Assembly: GCA_023431345.1 (NCBI GenBank)
Contig: JAEYWK010000063.1
Span: 1 to 64,000, forward strand
DNA from: Pseudomonadota bacterium
GTDB taxonomy: Bacteria; Myxococcota_A; Polyangia; Polyangiales; Polyangiaceae
Length of the DNA stretch: 64,000 bases
Direction of reading: 5' to 3'
Every line of letters starts with the position of its first letter. The first letter of the stretch is position 1. Shown piece by piece: positions 42,824-51,318 of the stretch. A program made the translations under genes and the position numbers. The notes beneath the pieces were generated by a model. It had not been told where the DNA came from and ran no database searches. It saw nothing but the letters and a program-made list of their open reading frames with translations.

Positions 42824-44424
42824 AGCGCGCGGTATTGGCCTTGTTGATCGTCTTCGTGAGCGCGCTCGGCTACGAGCCGCGCGCGCGCGCGGCGTTGTTC
42901 GGCGCTGTCGATTTGGGCGCGCTCTCGGACGCCATCACCGAGCTCGATCTCGAGCGAGCCCAGAAGCTCGCGAGCGGCGTCGAGGCGCAGACTCCGCAGT
43001 TCTTGCTCGAGCGAGGGCGGCTGCTGGTTTATCTGGGCGACTGCGTGGGAGCGAGCGCCGTGCTGGCGAACCCGGCCGTCACCGAGAGCAAAGAAGGCGC
43101 GAGCCTGGCCGAAATAGCCAAGCGCTGCGCGCGCGCCACCGCGGCCGGCTTCGTGGTGGAGGACAAGGCGCGCGGCATCTGGCTGCGGCTGCAAGACGAC
43201 GCCGATCGCGTGTTCGCGCCGTTCGTGTTCGAAGTCGCGGCGCGGGCGCGCGACCGCATCGGCGCGGAGCTGGGAGCCGACCTGCCGAGGCCGCTGCGCA
43301 TCGACATGGTTCGCGACCTGTTCTCACTCTCGGCCGTCACCGGCTTGCCGCTCGAGGCAGCGGAGACGACCGGCACGCTGGCGGTGGCGCGCTTCGGTCG
43401 CATCATCATCCTCTCGCCCCAGGCCACGCGCTCCGGCTACCATTGGGAAGACACGCTCGCGCACGAGATCACGCACCTGCTCGTCACGCGCGCCACGCGC
43501 GATCGCGCGCCGCTGTGGTTGCAGGAAGGCGTCGCCAAGCGCGAAGAGAACCGCTGGCGCGAAGAGCGCCCGTTCGATCCCAAAGACTGGGCCGAAGAGA
43601 CGGCCGCGCGCGCGCTGCGTCGCGGTCGACAGATCGGCATCGACAAGCTGGGCCCCTCGATCGCCATGTTGCCGACGCCGGAAGCGGCGTCGACGGCGTA
43701 CGCCGAGGTGCAGAGCTTCGTCAGCTTCTTCGTGCGCGAGCAGGGGGACGCCGCGCTGCGCCTGTTGTTCGCGGACCTGAAGGGGCTCGGCCAAGACGAC
43801 CCGAGCTCCGCGCTGCGCAGCGTGACCGGCTACGACCTCGAGCAGTGGAACCTGCGCTGGCAGCGTCATTTGCTCGCGTCTTCTTTCGGAACCGGCGCGG
43901 CCGTGCTCGGTGCACCATCACGGGCGCACCTCGACGCGAGGGACTTGGCGCGGCGCGCGCGGGTCGGTGACCTGCTGTTCGAGGCCGGCTTTGGCTCCGA
44001 AGCCGCGCTCACCCTCGCGCCGGGCGAACCGGGCGGTGAGCCTGGGTACCGGTTTCGGGTTGGTCGCGCCGAGTTTGCCCGCGCAGAGCCGGAGCAGGCC
44101 GCCAAGCGGCTTGGTGTCGAGACGGAAATTGACGGCATATATGGACCCTGGTTCTCGCTCCGCGGCCGCGTGCTCGAGAAAACCGACCTGCAGGCCGCGG
44201 AGCGCGCGTTCGAGCTCGGTCTGGCGTCCGATCCTCTGACTGAAGAGGTGGCATGCCGGGGCCGGTTCACTCTGCCCGGTCAGCCCGCGGGCTCCGAAAT
44301 TCCGCCGCTTCCCGCGAGTTCTTCGACGGGCGGAGCTGCGCCGTCGGCTGCCGTCATCACCCCCGCGCGAGCGGACGCCTGGCGGGCTCTTTGTGAAGCT
44401 GCTCGAAAGCTCCCGCGCGATTGA
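42820..44424 (+). CDS. Exported gluzincin-type (peptidase MA-like) metalloprotease
   Basis: 534 residues with an N-terminal signal peptide (LALLIVFVSALGYEPRARA). The zinc motif HEITH lies in DTLAHEITHLLVTRA (about residues 212-216). It is followed by PLWLQEGVAKREENRW, which supplies the third ligand Glu as in peptidase MA/M48-like families. A TPR-like C-terminal region follows. It overlaps the DUF4175-like gene by 4 bp, so the two probably work in the same envelope process. Confidence 0.85.
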   Translation: MKRAVLALLIVFVSALGYEPRARAALFGAVDLGALSDAITELDLERAQKLASGVEAQTPQFLLERGRLLVYLGDCVGASAVLANPAVTESKEGASLAEIAKRCARATAAGFVVEDKARGIWLRLQDDADRVFAPFVFEVAARARDRIGAELGADLPRPLRIDMVRDLFSLSAVTGLPLEAAETTGTLAVARFGRIIILSPQATRSGYHWEDTLAHEITHLLVTRATRDRAPLWLQEGVAKREENRWREERPFDPKDWAEETAARALRRGRQIGIDKLGPSIAMLPTPEAASTAYAEVQSFVSFFVREQGDAALRLLFADLKGLGQDDPSSALRSVTGYDLEQWNLRWQRHLLASSFGTGAAVLGAPSRAHLDARDLARRARVGDLLFEAGFGSEAALTLAPGEPGGEPGYRFRVGRAEFARAEPEQAAKRLGVETEIDGIYGPWFSLRGRVLEKTDLQAAERAFELGLASDPLTEEVACRGRFTLPGQPAGSEIPPLPASSSTGGAAPSAAVITPARADAWRALCEAARKLPRD

Positions 44425-44483
44425 CCAGCGGCCTCCGGTAGCCCTACGATAGGCGGTCGAATTCCGCGAAGTTCAACGGGTTT

Positions 44484-45314
44484 TTGGTGAGCCTCAGTAC
44501 ATTTGCCGCCGCACAGATCCTGCGCGCTCTGCCGCGCGTCCACCTCAGCCGGGCCGTCGGTCGCCTGTGTGATCAGCCGATACCCAGCGGCCTCGCACGC
44601 GCGGTCGAACGCGCCTATTGCCGCGCGTACGACGTGAACATGGACGAAGCGGAGGGCCACCTCGGCTCCTATCCCAGCTTCGACGCCTTCTTCACGCGCC
44701 CGCTCAAACATGGCGCTCGTCGCATCAGCAGCGATCCGATCGTGAGCCCCTCCGACGGGAAGCTGTCGTGCGTGGGCCGCATCGACACCGGCGCTCGCAT
44801 CCACGTGAAGGGCCAGCTCTACGAAGCGGCCGAGCTGATCGGCGACGCCCGCGACGCGGAGCGCTACTCCGGCGGCCAATTCGCGGTCGTCTACTTGGCG
44901 CCCGGTGATTATCACCGCGTTCACTCGCCCGTCGACGGGCGCGTCACGTTGCTGCGCGGCTTGCCCGGCGACCTGTTCCCGGTGAACAGCATCGGTGAGC
45001 GCTACGTTCCGCGGCTGTTCGTGCGTAACAATCGCGTCGCGATCGTGATCGACACCGAGTCGCTCGGTCGCGTCACGGTCGTGATGGTGGGCGCGACCAT
45101 CGTCGGCCGCATCAGCGTTAGCGCCATGCCCGGCGTTCCCGCGGTGCCGCCCGGCGATCACAGCGTAGAGCCCGCGCTTCAGGTGGCCCGCGGCGACGAG
45201 ATTGGTATGTTTCACCTCGGGTCGACCGCCGTCGTGCTGTTCGAGCCCGGCCCGACCTTGACGCGCCCGACGGGTGTCGTGCGCATGGGGCAATCGCTGG
45301 TTTCGGCAACATGA
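44484..45314 (+). CDS. psd: Phosphatidylserine decarboxylase proenzyme
   Basis: 276 residues. The pyruvoyl-forming site is LGST, with Gly246-Ser247: cleavage gives a ~31-residue alpha chain carrying the pyruvoyl group. Other family motifs are SPSDGKL, FAVVYLAPGDYHRVHSPVDG and PVNSIGERYVPRLFVRNNRVA. It makes phosphatidylethanolamine at the inner membrane. The start is TTG 44484 or, more likely, GTG 44487. It overlaps the following methyltransferase-domain gene by ATGA, which could mean coupled lipid-head-group chemistry, though this is speculative. Confidence 0.93.
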   Translation: MVSLSTFAAAQILRALPRVHLSRAVGRLCDQPIPSGLARAVERAYCRAYDVNMDEAEGHLGSYPSFDAFFTRPLKHGARRISSDPIVSPSDGKLSCVGRIDTGARIHVKGQLYEAAELIGDARDAERYSGGQFAVVYLAPGDYHRVHSPVDGRVTLLRGLPGDLFPVNSIGERYVPRLFVRNNRVAIVIDTESLGRVTVVMVGATIVGRISVSAMPGVPAVPPGDHSVEPALQVARGDEIGMFHLGSTAVVLFEPGPTLTRPTGVVRMGQSLVSAT

Positions 45315-47530
45315 GCGAGGCTTCGGACGACGCACCGCTGGCGGCAAAGGAGGAGGCCGCGCCGCAGGTTGGGGCAGAGGCTGCGCCCGATGACGACGTC
45401 GAGGTGCTGGTGCACCCGCCCGAGGCGGAGGCCGAGCCCCAGGCGACGCCTCGACACGATTCGGTGATGCCGACGTCGCGCAAGCTCGCGCCACCGCCGA
45501 AGCCCAAGCGCGATTCGCAAAACCCGTCCGTGCCTCCGCCGGGGGGCGCCAGCACGCCGAGCACGCCCTCCATCTCATTCCAAGACGGGGAGGTAGCCTC
45601 GCGTGACCCCGTAGCGGCCGCGCTCGCGAGCAACGACTCGCTGCGCGTGATTGGCGAGGCTCTCGCCAAAGATGCGGGGGCGTTCAGCACGACCGAGATG
45701 CCGACGGGCGGTCGCCTCGCCGTGCCGCGCCCACGCGCCCAATCCTCGGCCACTCTCGACGATGATACTCGGGCTGGCACAGGGCCTGACACGCGCGCCT
45801 CGCGGTCGCCGAGCGAGCCGCCGGGTCCGCGCGAGAAGTCGCCCTCCGCGGCGGACGACGCGCCGGGGGCGCCGGTCGCGGCGGCTCCCAAGTCGGGGTC
45901 GATCTTCGCGCAGCGCATCATTTCGGTCGGAACGCCCTCGGAGCGCGCGCCCGCGCCGCCTCCCGCGCCTGCGCCCGTTTCGCCAGCGCAAGATCTCGAG
46001 CGCACGCTCGAGGCAGCGCCGGATCCGGTGCCGACTCCGCTCGGCTTCGTGACTGGCCTCATCGCTCCGCCGCCTTTCGTCGAGCCGCCCGCGCCTGCTG
46101 CCATTCCGGCCGCCGCGGTGAGCGCGCCGCCGGTCGCGGTGGCGCCGCTCGAAGCGCCGCCGGTCGCGGTGGCGCCGCTCGAAGCGCCGCCGGTCGAAGC
46201 GTCGCCGGGTGACGACGAGCACGGAATTCCGCCGATCACCGTCGAAATTCCCGTCGACGACTCTCCACCCGATATCCCGATCACGACCGACGAAGACGAA
46301 GAGACGCCGACCGATCGCTCGGCGTCATCCGCGCCGCTCGAGGCGCCGCCGCCGGCTTCGGCGGCGCCGTTCGCCGCGCCGCCGCCGATACCCGTCGAGC
46401 CGACACCGGCTCCGCCCGCGTTCGTCGCGAGCCCCGCCGCCCCGCCTCTGTCCGATGTGCTGCCCGCTGCCCCGTCCGCGCCGCCCGCCGCCGTCGCCGC
46501 GCTCACGGCAGACGCGCCTCTCGCGCCGGCCAAGCTCACCCCCGACGAGGCGCCGCCCGACTCGCTCGACCGCATCCAGGTCGAAGAGCTATCTCGCGAG
46601 GACTCGCCGTCGGTTCCGCCCGAGGAGCCGCAGTCTCAGCAGGCGCCGCAGCAGCCGCAGGCGCCACCACCGCTGCCGGCTCGCGCCGAGGCCAAAGCGC
46701 CGCCGCCGCCGCCGAAGCGAGCGCCCGGCGCTCCGCCCGCCGGCGCCGAGGTCGCGGGCGAAACGGAGAAGAAGAAGTCGAAGCAAAAGCGCCCGTGGTG
46801 GGAGGAGCTGTTCAGCGAAGACTTCGTGCGTGCCAACTGGAAGGTCAGCGACGAGCAGATTAAGCGTGAGGTCACGTTCGTCGAAGAGAGCTTGGGCGTA
46901 GCCCCGGGCGGCGTCGTGCTCGACTTGGGCTGCGGCTCTGGGCAGCACGCGGTCGAGCTCGCCAGCCGCGGTTACGGCGTGGTTGGCTACGACTTGTCGC
47001 TCTACCAGCTGGCGCTCGCCGCCGAGAGCGCGCAGGAGCGCTCGCAGAAGATCAACTTCCTTCAGGGCGACATGCGCGAGATGGCGTTCGAAGAGATGTT
47101 CGACGGCATCTTCTGCTGGAACACCAGCTTCGGTTATTTCGAAGAGGACAAGAACTTCTCGGTCGCCGAGCGCGCCTTCCGCGCGCTGCGCCCCGGCGGC
47201 ATGTTCCTGGTCGACGTCATCAACCGTGACTTCGTCGCCGCGCACACGCCGAGCTCGGTGTGGTTCGAAGGCGACGCCTGCGTCTGCATGGATGACGCGG
47301 TCATCGATTATTTCACGAGCCGGCTGCGCGTGAAGCGCTCGGTGATTTTGGACGACGGACGCACGCGCGAGTGCACGTACTCGGTGCGCCTCTACTCCTT
47401 CCACGAGCTCGGCAAGCTCCTTCACGAGGTCGGCTTCCGCGTCACCGAGGTGAGCGGCCACCCTGCGACGCCCGGCGTGTTCTTGGGTCAGGCCTCGCCG
47501 CGCATCTTGATGCTGGCGCAGCGACCGTGA
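45311..47530 (+). CDS. Pro/Ala-rich protein with C-terminal SAM methyltransferase domain
   Basis: 739 residues. The first ~480 are disordered and rich in Pro, Ala and Glu, including a tandem APLEAPPVAV repeat. The Lys-rich KKKSKQKR precedes the enzyme domain (~495-739), which has WWEELFSEDFVRANW, SAM motif VLDLGCGSGQHAVELA, GYDLSLYQL, and FCWNTSFGYFEEDKNF. The domain resembles class I methyltransferases acting on small molecules; the substrate is unknown. The gene is coupled to psd by a 4-bp overlap. The long disordered N-terminus is unusual for this family. Confidence 0.8.
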   Translation: MSEASDDAPLAAKEEAAPQVGAEAAPDDDVEVLVHPPEAEAEPQATPRHDSVMPTSRKLAPPPKPKRDSQNPSVPPPGGASTPSTPSISFQDGEVASRDPVAAALASNDSLRVIGEALAKDAGAFSTTEMPTGGRLAVPRPRAQSSATLDDDTRAGTGPDTRASRSPSEPPGPREKSPSAADDAPGAPVAAAPKSGSIFAQRIISVGTPSERAPAPPPAPAPVSPAQDLERTLEAAPDPVPTPLGFVTGLIAPPPFVEPPAPAAIPAAAVSAPPVAVAPLEAPPVAVAPLEAPPVEASPGDDEHGIPPITVEIPVDDSPPDIPITTDEDEETPTDRSASSAPLEAPPPASAAPFAAPPPIPVEPTPAPPAFVASPAAPPLSDVLPAAPSAPPAAVAALTADAPLAPAKLTPDEAPPDSLDRIQVEELSREDSPSVPPEEPQSQQAPQQPQAPPPLPARAEAKAPPPPPKRAPGAPPAGAEVAGETEKKKSKQKRPWWEELFSEDFVRANWKVSDEQIKREVTFVEESLGVAPGGVVLDLGCGSGQHAVELASRGYGVVGYDLSLYQLALAAESAQERSQKINFLQGDMREMAFEEMFDGIFCWNTSFGYFEEDKNFSVAERAFRALRPGGMFLVDVINRDFVAAHTPSSVWFEGDACVCMDDAVIDYFTSRLRVKRSVILDDGRTRECTYSVRLYSFHELGKLLHEVGFRVTEVSGHPATPGVFLGQASPRILMLAQRP
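46131..46196. repeat. 30-bp in-frame tandem repeat
   Basis: Two full copies (46131-46160, 46161-46190) and a partial third encode Pro/Val/Ala repeats in the linker of the methyltransferase-domain protein. A period of 30 keeps the reading frame. Confidence 0.85.
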
Positions 47531-47584
47531 CTCAGCGCTAGTGAAGCCAACCCGCTCGCGGCACCCGCGCGCCCTGCTCGAGCG

Positions 47585-47983
47585 CTAGTCGCAGGCGACG
47601 CGCAGGCCGCCGGCTTCCTCGCGGCACTTGCAGGCGGAGCCGAGGACGCGCGTGACGCAGCCGCAGGTCGGCTTGTCGGCGCACTCGGTCAGCCAGCTGC
47701 AGGCGCTGGCTTTCTCGTCACAGTACCAGCCGCTCGGGCAAATGCCGTCACCGCACGGGCTGCACGTCCCGTCATCGCAGGCGACAGCCTGGGGCTTGTC
47801 GGCGCTGACATCGCTATTGGCGTCGTCGCCGGCTGCTCGCTCGCTGTCGTCGCTGTCGCTATCGCGTTCCGACGAAGTCACGTCTGCGGCGGACTTGGCT
47901 TGCCCCTCGCTCCCCGCCGGGCCGCCTCCACCACACTGAGGAAGCAAGCAGAGCAGAGCCAGGCACCACGGCAGCGTGCGCAT
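47585..47983 (-). CDS. Small Cys-rich secreted (lipo)protein
   Basis: 132 residues starting at ATG 47983. The signal peptide MRTLPWCLALLCLLPQC is followed by four Gly; the lipobox LPQC is atypical at -1, so lipidation is uncertain. A Ser/Asp/Ala linker is followed by a Cys-rich domain with about 12 Cys (CSPCGDGICPSGWYC, CGCVTRVLGSACKC). It resembles other short Cys-rich exported proteins of myxobacteria. Function unknown. Divergent from the flavoprotein gene. Confidence 0.65.
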   Translation of the reverse strand: MRTLPWCLALLCLLPQCGGGGPAGSEGQAKSAADVTSSERDSDSDDSERAAGDDANSDVSADKPQAVACDDGTCSPCGDGICPSGWYCDEKASACSWLTECADKPTCGCVTRVLGSACKCREEAGGLRVACD

Positions 47984-48029
47984 TCTACCCCGGGTATACG
48001 TCCCGTAGCTCGAGGGGTACAAGAGTCCT

Positions 48030-50000
48030 GTGAATTTGGCCGATGTCGTGCAGGCACGCGTTCCGGGGCTCGCCGCGAGTGACCGCGGTACAGACCTCGC
48101 GGCGGCAGCTCGAGATGCCTGGCCGCGTCACCTGATCGCCGCTTCGGCGGGCCCGCTGCAGCTGACGGAGCCGGCGCTCGTCGTGTGGCCGGAGCACGCG
48201 GACGAGGTCGCCGCGCTGGTGGCGTGCGCGCGCGAGGAAGGCTTCTCGCTCGTGCCTTACGGCGCGGGCAGTGGTGTGTGCGGCGCGGTGCGCACGACGG
48301 AGCGCACCATCGTCGTGGACACCAAGCGACTGCGGCGCGTCTCGATCTTGCCTGACGAGGGCGTGGTCGACGTCGAAGCGGGCGTGCTCGGGATCGATCT
48401 GGAAGACGAGCTGGCGCGCCACGGCTTCACCGTCGGCCATTTTCCATCGAGCATCTTGTGTTCGACCATCGGCGGTTGGCTCGCCGCGCGCGGCGCCGGG
48501 CAGTGCTCCAGCCGCTACGGTAAGATTGAAGACATGGTGCGCTCGGCCGACTGCGTGCTCGGCACCGGGCAGCGAGCGCGCTTCACGCGCCGCCTCGGCG
48601 GGCCCAGCCCGCTCGATCTCTTGATCGGCTCGGAAGGCACGCTCGGCGTCATTCACGCGGCGCGCCTGCAGCTGCGGCCCGCGCCGCGCGGCCGCGTGCT
48701 CATCGCCTATCGCTTGCCGACCTTCGAGGCGGGGGCGGAGGCGATGCGGCTGATCATGCAGGCTGGCATCCGCCCCGAGGTGATGCGGCTGTACGATCCG
48801 CTCGACTCATACTTGCTCAGTCGCGGCAGAGTCACGGACGACGCGGGAAAGGAGCCGGCTCGCTCCGGCGTGCCGAGCGGCGCCGTGCTTCGGTCCGCGC
48901 TCGCGGCGCCGCGGCTGCTGAACGCCGCCATCCACGGCTTCGAGCGCTGGGTCAGCCGCTCCGCGACCCTCATCCTCCTCTTCGAGGGCAAAGGCGATGA
49001 GCCGCGAGACGACGCCCGCGCGACCGAGCGCCTCGTGCTCGAGCTCGGCGGACAGAGCCTGGGTGACGCGCCCGCGCGCGCCTGGCTCGCGCACCGCTAC
49101 AGCGTGAGCTACCGCCAATCGAAGGTCTTTCAGCAAGGCGCCTTCAACGACACGTTCGAGGTAGCGGCGCCGTGGGCGCGTCTGGCGCGGGTGTACGCTG
49201 CGGTGCGAGAGGCCGCGGGAGCTCATGCGCTCGTGCTCGCGCATCTGAGCCACGCCTACCCCGACGGCTGCAGCATCTATTTCACGCTCGTCGCTACTCG
49301 GGAAGGTGACGCGCTCGCGCGTTACGACTCGCTGCTCGACGCCGTGCTCGGCGCGGCCATCGCGGAGGGCGCCACGCTCAGCCATCACCACGGCGTCGGC
49401 ACCAGCAAGGCCCATTTCCTGGACGCGGAGCTAGGCGGCGGCCTCGAGACGCTACGGCGCCTGCGCCGCGCGTGGGACCCGGACGGCGTGCTCAGCCCGC
49501 ATGCTCTCGAGCCGCAGCGCGAGCCCGCGGGCGAGCCGCGCGAGCCGGTGCCGGGCATCGACGCGGTCTCCGGTATCGCGACCTTCACCGGCTCGACGCC
49601 GCTCTCGGAGATCGAGGCCGCGGCGGCCCGCAAGGGCTTGAGCCTGGGATTGGTCGGCGCGACGCCCGAGCTCACGCTCGGTGGGTTCATCGACGCGGGG
49701 CTGCCCGGTATGCCCGATCCCTTCGCGGATCCGCTTCGCGGTCACGTGTGCGGCATCGAGGCGCGCGGCAGCGAGGCCAGCTTTCGCCTGCTGGCAGCGC
49801 CGCGCCGAGCTACGGGGCCGAATCTCGCGGCGCTGTGCGTCGGAGCCGCCGGCGCCATCGCCCGCGTCGAGCGAGCCTCGCTTTCGCTGGTACGCCCGCG
49901 GGCCGTGCGCGCGAGTCGCCGCGCGGATTCGCCCGCGTTGTCGCGCGAAGAGGCCGCGGCCTGGCAGCAGCTGCTCGGCGCTTTCCGCCCTTCCACCTAG
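48030..50000 (+). CDS. FAD-linked oxidase, alkylglycerone-phosphate-synthase-like, with extra C-terminal domain
   Basis: 656 residues from GTG 48030. The PCMH-type FAD domain has VVWPEHADEVAALV, LVPYGAGSGVCGAV and LIGSEGTLGVI. The C-terminal substrate domain (~260-500) has LSHAYPDGCSIYFTL and SHHHGVGTSKAHFL, which resemble the SH-Y-P-G-S-YFT and HHHG motifs of alkyldihydroxyacetonephosphate synthase. Residues ~510-656 add a stretch (TPLSEIEAAAARKGLSLGL, LTLGGFID) like a degenerate second FAD-binding domain (GlcE type). Myxobacteria do make ether lipids, so AGPS is plausible; a D-2-hydroxyacid dehydrogenase is the alternative. Its stop overlaps the next, convergent gene on a CTAG palindrome. 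Confidence 0.78.
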   Translation: MNLADVVQARVPGLAASDRGTDLAAAARDAWPRHLIAASAGPLQLTEPALVVWPEHADEVAALVACAREEGFSLVPYGAGSGVCGAVRTTERTIVVDTKRLRRVSILPDEGVVDVEAGVLGIDLEDELARHGFTVGHFPSSILCSTIGGWLAARGAGQCSSRYGKIEDMVRSADCVLGTGQRARFTRRLGGPSPLDLLIGSEGTLGVIHAARLQLRPAPRGRVLIAYRLPTFEAGAEAMRLIMQAGIRPEVMRLYDPLDSYLLSRGRVTDDAGKEPARSGVPSGAVLRSALAAPRLLNAAIHGFERWVSRSATLILLFEGKGDEPRDDARATERLVLELGGQSLGDAPARAWLAHRYSVSYRQSKVFQQGAFNDTFEVAAPWARLARVYAAVREAAGAHALVLAHLSHAYPDGCSIYFTLVATREGDALARYDSLLDAVLGAAIAEGATLSHHHGVGTSKAHFLDAELGGGLETLRRLRRAWDPDGVLSPHALEPQREPAGEPREPVPGIDAVSGIATFTGSTPLSEIEAAAARKGLSLGLVGATPELTLGGFIDAGLPGMPDPFADPLRGHVCGIEARGSEASFRLLAAPRRATGPNLAALCVGAAGAIARVERASLSLVRPRAVRASRRADSPALSREEAAAWQQLLGAFRPST

Positions 50001-50362
50001 CGGCCGCGCAGCTTGGAGAGCGCGCGCCGATCGGCCTTGGTGGGGCGACCGGCGCCGCGTTCGCGCACCGCGACTCGCTCTTCCTTCGGGGGCGGAGGCG
50101 GCGAATGATCTTCGAACAGCAGCTGCGCGAGCTGCGCCGAGAGGCGCTTGTCGGCGACTCCCAGCACTCGCAGCACGACCGTGCCTCGCGGCGCGAACGC
50201 GCGCACCTCATCGCCGATCCTCACGGGCTGGCTCGGCTTCACTTGCAAGTCATTGATCCGCACGTGTCCCGCCTCGCACGCCGTTTGCGCCAGGTTTCGC
50301 GACTTGAAGATGCGGGCGGCGGTCAGCCAGCGGTCGATGCGAGTTTGATCCGAGACGCCCAT
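49997..50362 (-). CDS. hslR: S4-domain RNA-binding protein, Hsp15-like
   Basis: 121 residues. The S4 domain occupies residues ~7-60: TRIDRWLTAARIFKSR, ACEAGHVRIN and VKPSQPVRIGDEV, then a basic tail with GRPTKADRRALSKLRGR as in Hsp15. Hsp15 rescues dissociated 50S subunits with bound nascent chains in E. coli. The stop TAG shares CTAG (49997-50000) with the convergent flavoprotein gene. It diverges from the gene at 50446. Confidence 0.85.
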   Translation of the reverse strand: MGVSDQTRIDRWLTAARIFKSRNLAQTACEAGHVRINDLQVKPSQPVRIGDEVRAFAPRGTVVLRVLGVADKRLSAQLAQLLFEDHSPPPPPKEERVAVRERGAGRPTKADRRALSKLRGR

Positions 50363-50445
50363 CTAGACGACCTCACTTAAGCACGAGGCGCGGGCGTCAC
50401 CAAATCGCTGCCGTGCGCGCTCGCTTTCGTGTGAGCATGCGAGCG

Positions 50446-51129
50446 ATGACCGCGCCGCGACCGCGCCGCTCTGGGCGGCTCATTCTCGCCGTGCTGCTCG
50501 CGCTACCGCTGCTGCTGCTGGGGCTTTGGCTGCTCCGCCGCGACGACGCTCCTGCCGCGCGCTTCGACGCCGCGCTCGACCGCGCCTTGCAGCCGGTGCT
50601 CGCGCAGCACCAAGCCGCGCTCGCCGTGGGCGCCAGCACTCCCAAGCAGCTGCGGCTGCTGTCGCGCGAGGCGGCCGCGAGCAGCTTGCAGTACTTGGCG
50701 CCGGCCGACTTGGAGCTGTGGGCGGCGACTCGGCTGCGGGTGGCGCAAAGCTCGTCGGATGCGTGCGCGAGGCTCTGGCAGGGGGGCGACGCCGCGTTCG
50801 TGGGGCGAGCCGTGGCCGAGCTCGGCGACGACGCGCTGGAGGCTTACACGAGCATGCTCGCGCGCGGCCTCTCCCTGCGGCTCGAGCGCAAGCCGCCGAT
50901 CGAGCCGGCTCCGGGAGCCATCGCGCGTGCGACGCGCGCCATCGCCGACGCGTTGCCGTCCGAGCAGCGCGCGGCGTTTCTGGCCGACGTCGGTCGCGCT
51001 GATTTGAGCCCGGCCCGCGCCTGTGAGCTATTCCTCACGCTCTCGACGGGCGCGCAACGGCTGCCTCCCCCGACGCGCATCGAGTTTCTGCGGGCGCTCG
51101 CCAAGGAGCTGCCCGTCGCCAATCACTAG
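50446..51129 (+). CDS. Membrane-anchored protein, unknown function
   Basis: About 227 residues: a basic N-terminus (TAPRPRRSGR), one membrane helix (LILAVLLALPLLLLGLWLL), then an Ala/Leu/Arg-rich helical exported domain. No family recognised. In-frame starts exist at 50413, 50431, 50437 and 50446; I use the last, which places the helix near the N-terminus. The stop TAG (51127-51129) is inside the CTAG where the IS-like element inserted, so the protein is intact. Confidence 0.6.
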   Translation: MTAPRPRRSGRLILAVLLALPLLLLGLWLLRRDDAPAARFDAALDRALQPVLAQHQAALAVGASTPKQLRLLSREAAASSLQYLAPADLELWAATRLRVAQSSSDACARLWQGGDAAFVGRAVAELGDDALEAYTSMLARGLSLRLERKPPIEPAPGAIARATRAIADALPSEQRAAFLADVGRADLSPARACELFLTLSTGAQRLPPPTRIEFLRALAKELPVANH

Positions 51130-51245
51130 GGGGCGTGTCCCTGAAATTGCTGGTCTCGCCGTAAACGTGCCCGTGCCCGTGCCCGATGGTCCGTAAGTCA
51201 CCGTCGGCGTGTTTTTGGCTGGTAGGCCTGGGTTTGTGGCGCGTG
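51130..51245 (+). repeat. Left terminal inverted repeat of the IS5-type element (copy B)
   Basis: Inverted relative to 51930-52057. It shares GTAAACGTGCCCGTGCCCGT and the GGTTTGTGGCGCG block with copies A and C, with several indels in between. Abuts the stop codon of the gene at 50446-51129. Confidence 0.8.
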
Positions 51246-51318
51246 CCCCCTCCGGGCTCGCGCATGGCACGCGCGCGCCGCGGGCAGCTGCCCGCGCAGT
51301 CGGCGCTGCCTCAAGCAA

